Below are positions 39,871 through 64,000 of a DNA stretch of 64,000 bases, one piece after another. Origin of the DNA: Albula goreensis. Taxonomy: Eukaryota; Chordata; Actinopteri; Albuliformes; Albulidae. Under the pieces are notes generated by a model. It saw only the letters and a program-made list of their open reading frames with translations. It searched no databases and was not told where the DNA came from. The stretch covers positions 6,026,141-6,090,140 of the forward strand of contig CM040763.1 of assembly GCA_022829145.1 (NCBI GenBank), written 5' to 3'. Both the position numbers and the translations under genes were made by a program. Positions within the stretch are counted from its first letter, which is position 1, and every line of letters begins with the position of its first letter.

Positions 39871-41374
39871 TGTACAGAAGATACACCATATTTCAGTGAG
39901 AGGGTTTTCAGAGGAACAAGTAGGCCAAAAAATTTCATAAGTCAAGAAATATGTATACAAATATGTTTATTCTTTTTCTCAAATCTGCATCATCACAATA
40001 AGAAATTAAGTTTAAAATTTTACATTCCATATGTTTAAGTAAACATTAAAAAGTGGCTGAAAATTCTACAACTCATGCCAGGACTCCTTCTTCCATTGCA
40101 TGAAATCAGACCAGACCTTTTAAAAACTAAAGATGCATCTTTCAACACAGTGTTCATTCTGTTTGACAACCATTTACAAAAAAGCCACTGTTCTATGGCC
40201 AATGTCCAAAAATATTCCACATCTGCAATGCCTAAGGAATAATTTTTCACAAATAATAAGAATCCACATCAAATCTTGTGATGGGTTTTTTTTTTTTTTT
40301 TTACAAAACCATGAAGCAAAAATACAAGCAAAAGGAACGTATGAAAGGCTTTTAACACCAAAGGGAAATTCCAACATTTTCAGATCAAGTCTTTTTGTTT
40401 ACTTACCAAGAGTGGAGAAAACCAGCATGGCTATTTTAAGTTTTTGTTAATTCCAGATACATCCTCTGAGCAATTCACCTGACTATAGTTTAAGTCTATG
40501 GGGTACCTTCGATTTGAGAAGTGCCAGCTATAGTCTGGTGAACTGTTCAGAGGGTTTTACCAGAATGAAAGAACAGAAATTAGGAAGGTACATGTGGATT
40601 TTTCCACCCTTAGTAAACAAATGAAAGGTCTTGATTGCCAAAATGTTGGGAGTATCCCTTTGAGAGTGAACATGCCATAATTCCTCACTGGGAATGAAGG
40701 TAGAGAATGCACATGCCAGGTTAAAGCTCTTTTTGGGGTACGACACTGACATTCTGCAGCAGTAAGTGAGCCCGGTACCCTGGTAACTAAGCAAAATTCG
40801 GCCACAGTAACAAAATTACATGCTTTAAGGTCACAGTGCAATCTTCAGGCCAAGGCAAAAAAAAGACCCACATACACATAAAATATTCAGCATTCAAATG
40901 TTTGAAAGTCACAGGCATTCGTATTAGAACGCACACACTGTCCTTTTGTGCCAGCAGTCTACACGTTCAGACATACAGGAAGGGCAATAAGCACCTTTGC
41001 ATCTCCAGAAGGAACTAGCCCTGAAAGCACAGAGCCGCTTTTAGTGACAATTGAGCAAAACAGATGTTTTACCACTTCCTTCAAACGCTCACACCAATTC
41101 ATTCTAAACTTTAAGCTCTGCAGTTAGAAATAAACAGTCACACAAATGTAAAAGGCATGAAGCAGCCTCAAATGAATGCACGATACATAGCACATTGCTA
41201 CGTGGCATTTCGTTTTTTGGCACTAACACAGCTGTATAATGCATGACCATAGATCCGCATGATGTAAACCTTAAATTGCAGACATGAATGTTTGGAACAG
41301 TACTAGTAGTAGTCGTAAAAATTGTGGCTTGATAATGTCTGCACTCCACTGCCTTAAAATAGTGCCCGAAGTGA

Positions 41375-41380
41375 TTTATT
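41375..41380 (-). terminator. Candidate tmem209 polyadenylation signal
   Basis: AATAAA on the minus strand, about 150 bp beyond the tmem209 stop codon. A second AATAAA is at 39,966-39,971, so a longer 3' UTR is possible. Confidence 0.35.
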
Positions 41381-41529
41381 TCAGAAATGTTCCGTCAGAA
41401 GAGGAGTGTGTAATGGATCGGTTCTGCTAATAAATGTATTGATGAGGAGCCTGATGACTTTTGGATAAATGGTCAGATCCTAAGTCAGTCACTAGATCTC
41501 CAGTGCCTTCCTCTCTGAGTCCATGTGCT

Positions 41530-49848
<8,319 letters not shown>

Positions 49849-49854
49849 TATAAA
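49849..49854 (+). promoter_or_regulatory. cpa2 TATA box
   Basis: TATAAA 65-70 bp upstream of the cpa2 ATG, consistent with a short 5' leader typical of pancreatic enzyme genes. Confidence 0.65.
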
Positions 49855-49918
49855 GTCAAGAAACCCTCTGACAGGCACCTCATTCCAGGAACAGTGGCTT
49901 TTCTGCCCCGTGCACAGA

Positions 49919-57405
<7,487 letters not shown>

Positions 57406-57453
57406 GTACGACCCCTGGTCTGGACCCGCACAATCCCCATTACAACCTCCTTA

Positions 57454-57459
57454 AATAAA
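57454..57459 (+). terminator. cpa2 polyadenylation signal
   Basis: AATAAA 49 bp after the stop codon, typical spacing for a short 3' UTR. Confidence 0.8.
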
Positions 57460-57736
57460 GTTTGGACAGAAAAGTGCTTTCTGAATTTTCTTTTATTTGA
57501 AAGTTTTTTTTTATAATTATTTTTCTCAGTAAGAGGCATGACAAATAGTAATAGGTGGGAAACTCTAATCCTGGAGAGCCATTCCATATGCTGATTATTT
57601 TTCTCTCTGCCATTCAAAAGCTATTCAATTCAGACAGCTGAAATGTCAGATTGTAAAAATAAGATGAATAATTAAGTAAAAGGAGAAATTAAAATGAAAT
57701 TCAGAAAAAAATATGCCCCTCCTTACACACCCCAGA

Positions 57737-57830
57737 TATCTATCTATCTGTCTGTCTGTCTGTCTGCCTGCCTGTCTGCCTGCCTGCCTGCCTGTCTGTC
57801 TGCCTGCCTGTCTGTCTGTCTGTCTGTCTA
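57737..57830. repeat. (CTGT/CTGC)n microsatellite
   Basis: About 23 tetranucleotide units mixing CTGT and CTGC, with a short TCTA run at its left. Confidence 0.97.
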
Positions 57831-59444
57831 CTGCCCCAATAAATATTTGATGGGGTCTGACCTTTTCTACAAAGGGAATGAGAGGGTCGGTGTCACACAT
57901 TTGCTTAAATTTGACAGAGACATTGTACAGAATCTTCAATATTTCTTCTTCATTTTAGGTGTCATCACTTTTCTGTGTTTTAAATGCGTAAAAATGCAAA
58001 CATTTTCTGATTATTTCCAGGTTTACATGAAAAAGGTATTGAAAAAAAAATCAAATGTGTGACACTGACCCTGTCATTCCCTTTGTAGAGAAGGTGGAAC
58101 ATTTGTTGGGACACTTAAAGACCATGTGATAACATGGGTCATCAGGTTTTGCTCAAACTTGTGGAGTCCATGCCAGCTCCAGTGCACCTTGTCATTAATG
58201 CAGAAGGGGGACATACTGAAAACTAAGACATTCTGGAAATTCATGCACATTTTTCAAAGATACAACTTTCATTCAAAGTTTTAATATCATTTGTAAGCAA
58301 ACAATTGTATTAAATTGTAAAAGAATTCAAAATAGAAGCTCTTCCACTTGTGGTCTCGGACTTTTGCACCCCACTTTAAACATGATTCTGCTTTGTCATG
58401 GCTGTATGCATCTGTGTGGCATCTGGCTGATAGGATCCTGTACCGTGCTGGAGAAGGAGAACCTTGCTAGCGTGTAGAAGTCATGAGGATTCCCGTATCA
58501 GCTGATTGCATGAGTCAGCCAAACGCAGATATTTTAGGAAATATCTGCCTTATTGTGAAAGATGAAGTAATTCCTGAAAAATAAAAAAATGTAGCAATTT
58601 CATTTTTGTCTCACACCTTTGATAGTTACAAACAAAACTATGACAGCCTCGCAACCACTGCAGTATATTGGACAGCCTGAACTGAATGAGCTGCGGAATA
58701 ACAGAATAACCTCCATGAATTCCAAGGAATGATGCTCAAAACTCATTTTACACTGGAATCTCTTTACTAATGACAAATAAAATACATTTCCATGATAACA
58801 ATTACCTCAAAAATGTCAATAAATAAGAACGTAACAAATTTGAAAATGGCATGTATATTTTGAAGGGTTTTTATTGTGATGATTTATATATTAAATTTGT
58901 TTTATTCAAAGTTTTTCTCTGAATAAAACGTTGTCTAAATGAATCAATCATATCAACACCAGGAAATATCCACTTTATATCACAACAGAGAGCTATGTTT
59001 GTAGAATTTCCAAATACAGCATATTTCCCAATGAGGATTTGCAATGCAAACTAAAGTCAGGGAAATGAAAGGGAGCTCACCTGTTGTGTTTACCTGTGTG
59101 TTTATGTACGTAAGGACCATCTCTAGCGATAAGGTCAGGCCAGGTGTTCTGAGGTAAAGAAATCCCCTCATTTGTACCAGTCAGGTGAAATGCATTGAAA
59201 AAGTGCCCATGGGTTGTCCATTTTAAAGAATATGATTTCAACTCCACAAAAATCCTAGAAATAATCAGAACACATAAACAGCGTTTCGCAACGGCAAGGT
59301 ATACGCAAGGAGTTGGTAAAGTAACTTCCCTTTGCGCTCAGCTCTAGAGAGAGAAAAGAGGAAACGGGTTTTGCTTTATATTTGTCTCTCCATGCTGAAA
59401 ATGCTGACTGCCTGTGCTACCCTCCATTCTGCTCCAGGTCCACA

Positions 59445-59469
59445 ATGACTGCTGTGGCTGAGATCAAAG
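59445..59469 (+). CDS. Candidate first coding exon of an unidentified gene
   Basis: ATG in context CACAATGA encodes MTAVAEIK and reaches a GT donor (gtaact) in phase 1. A possible acceptor (tgctccag) lies 7 bp upstream of the ATG, or the exon may be continuous with a leader after the TATA-like TTTATATT near 59,377. I do not recognise the peptide and no second exon was found. Confidence 0.25.
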
Positions 59470-61540
59470 GTAACTCATTTACTTATTATCAGCGTAGGTA
59501 CCCAATCAGGCCATAGCTGCAAGGGATATGTTGTTACGTCACCCATATATACCAATGCAAAATTAGTGAATGGTTGGATCAAGCAAGGGCTTAACATTAA
59601 TATTTATTATGTGTATAAGAATTTCTATGGAAGAATCACTTCCACAGAACTAAGTGTAGGACATTACTGAGTAGATATCCAGGAGCCATTCTGGAAAGGA
59701 AGCTTCCATGCTACTGTAGTTTTCTTCCTTTTTTTGACTCAATTAGTACTTTATGTTGAAAATATTTGAGCAGTTTTGTGTTTTTAGAGTTATTACTGTC
59801 ATTTTTCAAACCATAAGTGAAGAGGTCTCATGTTTGCCTTAAAGTATTATTTTCAACTCGGAAGATGTATTCTTTTCAAAATGTATCTTTATGACTGACC
59901 ATGTTAGGGTGATGAAACTAAAAGCTCTTCAGCACATTTCAGGGAGTTATAATCATTGTAAGCAGGCTGATTTGATTTTAGTCATGCAATCATATCCGTA
60001 TATCAATAATTTCATGATTTTGAACGCTTACCAATTGACATGAAATTACCTGGCACAATTGTCTCATCTCTAGGCACAGGCGTAGCTAGAAATTCTGGGA
60101 ACTGTATGCAGACAGGCTCTGAGGGCCCTCCACTCTATAAAAAAATAATTCCCAGATTTTCATGGGCCCCTTCAAACTCTTGGGCCCTGTATATGTAGTA
60201 CCCGTTTCCCCCTGGTGCCATGCCCCTGTCTCTAGGTATTAATAAGAAATTGTTCCTTTGTTTGAATTGATAATTACATCATGTACACAGATATAAATTT
60301 CTCAGTGTTAATGCACTCCTGACAGAGCACATAACATTCCATGGGAACCATGTGTATAGATATGGTTAAGTTAACACTTGAGTTGACAACACAATAAATA
60401 ATATTGGTTTTGGGTCAGCTGAGTTAAATATATATGATGTGAGGCTGATAAACTGTTCCTGAATGATTATGACCATTATGAAAATTCAGAGTGCACAAAG
60501 ACAGTTGCGGTACAGTAAGAAGCTATTACACATGAGCATGCACACACATCCACACATAGATAAGTTATAACTATAAGTTATAACCATGGTAATAGTGCAT
60601 GTTGCACTCTTAATGAGCAACGGTTGATGGTCTACATCAGTACAGATAACACTGAGCCTATTGGACAGCAAATTTTGAACATGGGGTTGGAGGGTGCAAA
60701 TCATGTCTTCACATAATTTTGGAAACTTAGATCTCTTTGGCCGGAATGCTTTGTTTGAAATACAGCAGTCGTTCGGACAATTTTCACAATACAGACACAT
60801 GTGTAGACCAGTTAGTTACCTTACGCCGAAAAGGACAATGACAACACTCAGAACAATGAAGGAAGCGTATTTGCGTGTTGTTTGACATGTTAGATGTAGA
60901 CCGGGAGAACTCCGTAGCTTGGTGATATCGCGGTAGCGGGGCTGACAGGTGCTCTAAGAACTGCGGTCTTGCCGCTCCACACCCGCGTGTCCGTCGGGCG
61001 AGATTGTTTTTGTTTTCCGTCGACTTCCTCCAATCATGACACAGCAGGAAAGTCCTGCCCCTCCTCTTTAAAGGGACGCTTCCTCTTTCGCAAATGTCAC
61101 CAGATATTTAGCCTTATAATTATAGGAAACTCCATAGGAGTCCGCTTGCATAACCGTCACGGGTTCCTGTCCCGTCCTGTGTTTGTGCGTGTTTTGTTGC
61201 GGGAAACGGCTGTGCTGCTGCACACGTTACTCTTTGTGGTGTGCGTTGAGTGGCCTATTTTCCTGGATGATAGGGGCCGGGCAGGGTTTGGGGGTGGGCA
61301 GGGGGGCACTCTAGGCACATGAGAGAAAGAGTCACGCCGAGAGTGACTTGGCAAAATGAGAACAAAACACGAGCGCAAAAACATGGCACTACCAATAAAT
61401 GAATGGCTTTAGATGGACTTTGCAAAGCGGAAGTTACTTTAAATCAACGGAAACCACAAGATGCCTGTTTTTTGTTGATGATTTTAAGAAAGTTCGGTAA
61501 GATGTTAGATGTGTGTATAAGGAGTGAGGGGCAGTAGGCT
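59470..61540. other. Non-coding, unidentified
   Basis: Holds a 154-bp hAT-type element (60,075-60,228) and a CpG-richer stretch at about 60,895-61,320 that could be a promoter or CpG island remnant. No exon could be supported. Confidence 0.5.
60075..60228 (+). mobile_element. 154-bp non-autonomous hAT-type element with 8-bp target duplication
   Basis: The segment is flanked on both sides by the identical 8-mer TCTCTAGG (60,067-60,074 and 60,229-60,236). Its ends are imperfect inverted repeats: CACAGGCGTAGC at the left, and CAGGGGCATGGC when the right end is reverse-complemented. An 8-bp duplication with CAGGG-type ends is the hAT signature. It contains no coding sequence. Probably a MITE-like deletion derivative. 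Confidence 0.75.
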
Positions 61541-61589
61541 GTATATGTGAGATAGAAATGTGGATGAAACAGAAAAAAGTGTCCAAAGA

Positions 61590-62420
61590 CAGAGGGAGGT
61601 GTGAAGAGAAAGGGATGAAGTACAAAGAAGGAGGGAGGTGTGCAATGAGACAGAGAGAGGGAGAGAGAAATGCAGATGAAGGATGAAGAGAAAGGGGTAG
61701 GTGTTAAAGGTGAAAAACCAAAAAAAGTATCCAAAGATCCAAAGACAGAGGGAGGTGTGAAGAGAAAGGGATGAAGTGCAAAAAGGGGGGTGAGCAATGA
61801 GACAAAGATAGAGGTGGAGTGCAATAAGAGTGAGAGAGAGAGAGAGTGGAGGTGTGCAATGAGACACACAGAGAGGTGGTGTGCAATAAGAGAGAGGGAG
61901 GTGTGAAGAGAAAGGGATGAAGTGCAAAGAAGGGGGGAGGTGTGCAATGAGACACAGAGAGAGGTGGTGTGCAATGAGAGAGAGAGAGAGAGATAGAAGG
62001 AGGTGCGCTGAGAGAGAGAGGGAGGTGTGCAGAAAGAGGGAGGGAGAGAGGGAGGTGTGAAGAGAAAGGGATGAAGTGCAAAGAAGGGGGGAAGTGTGCA
62101 ATGAGACACAGAGAGAGGTGGAGTGCAATGAGAGTGAGTGAGAGAGAGAGTGAGAGAGAGAGAGAGAGCGGAGGTGTGCATTGAGACACAGAGAGAGGTG
62201 GTGTGCAATGAGAGAGAGAGATAGAAGGAGGTGCACTGAGAGAGAGAGAGGGAGGTGTGCAGAAAGAGGGAGGGAGAGAGAGAGGTGTGCAGAGAGACAG
62301 AGAGAGAGAGGTGGTGTGCAATAAGAGAGAGGGAGGAAGAGATAGAGGGTGGTGCACTGAGAGAGAGAGGGAGGAGTGCAGAAAGGGAGGGAAAGATTGA
62401 GGTGTGCAACATAATAAGGA
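61590..62420 (+). repeat. Purine-rich higher-order tandem repeat, period about 146-156 bp
   Basis: GTGAAGAGAAAGGGATGAAGT recurs at 61,601, 61,757, 61,903 and 62,057. Between copies are smaller GA-rich units ending GGAGGTGTGCAATGAGACA. The plus strand is almost entirely A/G with T at GGTGTG. Long minus-strand frames here (Ser/Leu/His/Thr repeats) are translations of the repeat. Confidence 0.9.
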
Positions 62421-62450
62421 GGTGTGTCGTGAGATAGACAGGCATCCCCA

Positions 62451-64000
62451 AAGTTTTCCCTGTTATGCCAGCCAGAAGAGTGTTTCGGGCGATACTGCAC
62501 GGGCAGTGTACCGGCTACAAAAACACATGACGAGTCATATTTCCCCATGACTCAGATGTCAGTCTGGGGAATTTCAGACTTCAGACCACAATGACAAAAC
62601 ACTAATTTAAACCCTGACTTACCCTGGCGATATAACACAGACATACGCGGCTAAATATCACACCAGAAACCAGCAATCGGCAAGTCCCATTCTGAACAGG
62701 CTCGGGATGGCCGTCTGCTGCAATGTGTGAACTTTCAAACTGAAGTAAATGTTTGTGTTTGCTTTTTGCTTCAGTGCTGCGTTTGTCTTCTCGGGAATCC
62801 CCACTGGTAATAATATTCAATTTACAGCAATGTCAGTTTATTTTTATATCTTGTGGATGTGTTTATGTTTCTGGATGCAGAATGATTTATGAGATGTTAG
62901 TACTGCACACACTCCAGACATATCCATTCATTAATGGTATATACGAGCTGTTATCCAGTCAGAAATAGGTACATTTGTCTGTGCAACAAGTCAGAAACAC
63001 AAAATGACTGTGCCACTTTATGAGTCATGGAGACATTTGGACATTTGAATTGACTGTGTATGCATCCAGAGGAAGCCAAGGATAACACATGTTGGAAAGT
63101 CAAACCAGGGTTTTATGTTTGTCATGTTATGGTGTGTATCAGAAAAACTATAAATATGATTTAAAATGATCTTTCTTAGCTGTGTGGAACTTTTCTGTGG
63201 GCTTGTTTTTTTATTCAATGTCCCACTATAAATCAGTTACAAAAATAATGCAGGCAAATGTGTTTGCCAGTCCGAGTTGTATTTTGATGAGCATGATATT
63301 TCTGTTAGACATGCAGAGGCCATGTCATTTAATGGTGAAGTACTCAGCTCATCATTATGTAAGAAAAGAGGTCTAAAACAGGGCTCCTACACTGAGGTCG
63401 GGTTACCCTTGGAAGCTAATGAGAATCGATCAGTGGGTTTAAATACTTTACTCCTTTAATAACATTCAATTTATATTTCCACATTCTGAAGCTTGTTTAT
63501 ATTTATTTGGATGCGTTTTACGAATAACAAAAAAAAATATATATATGTGGTGTAACGAGGACCTCTAGTGGACATGTGTAGGGACTGACGATCACATTCA
63601 GCCACACGCACGCGCCTCTGTTGAAGCCCAAGCCTGTTATTTATGGACCACGTGAATGCAGTGTTATTATATTTATGGCAAATTAAATGCATGGATCGAG
63701 TGAGTTCATTTGCACTACATACACGCGGCTTTGGTGTATGCATGTGTGGAAATTATGATTATGACAACAGCAGTGGACATTTTATCCCATATTAAAGAAT
63801 ATGCTGATTTTAATTAGATAGGTAATGCAGTTCTTCCAACCCCTGAAATTTCACCTCAAAGTCCCTGATATCGTCCCATCTGTTGTTCCTTTTGAGGTTG
63901 CAAGACAATTCTGTTATAAGAACATTCCAAAAACAAAAAAACTTTTTGCTGTTCCAGAAATGGTCTGTTAGAGCCAAAGAAAGAATGTTTGGGGAATACA
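62451..64000. other. Non-coding to window end
   Basis: AT-rich sequence with no recognised exon. A short AT dinucleotide run is at about 63,536-63,547. Confidence 0.5.

Larger units (their letters stand above)
37872..41529. other. Region between ahcyl2 and the tmem209 stop codon
   Basis: No coding exon was recognised. The part near 41,529 is expected to be tmem209 3' UTR. The middle is AT-rich with T runs at about 38,263-38,280, 39,118-39,130 and 40,287-40,302, and a retroposon relic at 39,690-39,870. The part near 37,872 is the ahcyl2 promoter side. Confidence 0.6.
57406..59444. other. Downstream of cpa2
   Basis: cpa2 3' UTR to about 57,480, then mostly AT-rich sequence with a CTGT/CTGC microsatellite at 57,737-57,830. 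No gene was recognised. Confidence 0.6.

Noticed and set aside
61444..62548. Minus-strand open frames up to 347 codons, rich in Ser, Leu, His and Thr
   Set aside because: They are three overlapping-frame translations of the purine-rich tandem repeat, with no domain and no splice logic.

Overview
The window is nuclear DNA from a ray-finned fish. Short coding exons with clean GT/AG boundaries sit in long introns full of CA/GT, GA/CT and CTGT microsatellites and decayed fish-type SINE/LINE tails, and the proteins are vertebrate. It contains no bacterial operons, CRISPR arrays or phage modules.

Layout. (1) 1-37,544 is most simply the first intron of ahcyl2 (long-IRBIT, minus strand). Its canonical first coding exon is at 37,545-37,871, and the conserved catalytic exons must lie beyond base 1. 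Two short minus-strand open segments inside this region (14,640-14,717 and 1,714-1,764) begin with a well-placed ATG and end at a GT donor in the same phase as the canonical exon, so they are candidate alternative first exons. (2) 37,872-41,529 holds the ahcyl2 promoter side and the 3' side of the next gene. (3) 41,530-47,837 is tmem209 (minus strand, 14 coding exons, 562 codons once the frame is followed by homology). Its splice sites and protein conservation are excellent, yet the sequence carries three single-base frame breaks, all in or beside homopolymers (45,464-45,467; 44,662-44,671; about 43,614). (4) 49,919-57,405 is an intact 11-exon pancreatic carboxypeptidase A gene (plus strand, 417 aa). 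All catalytic residues are present, along with the extra cysteine pair and Ala268 typical of CPA2. It has a TATA box and a possible PTF1-type site. (5) 57,406-64,000 holds a weak candidate first coding exon of another plus-strand gene (59,445-59,469), a 154-bp hAT-type element with an 8-bp target duplication, and a 0.9-kb purine-rich higher-order repeat.

The genes do not form a pathway. TMEM209 is a nuclear-envelope protein, AHCYL2 modulates ion transporters and IP3-linked signalling, and CPA2 is a secreted digestive enzyme. Their grouping reflects the vertebrate block corresponding to human 7q32, with ahcyl2 brought next to tmem209. The most interesting regulatory architecture is in cpa2: complementary CA and GT tracts flank exon 5, and a long GT tract lies just before the exon 6 acceptor. 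I found no convincing new multi-gene system.
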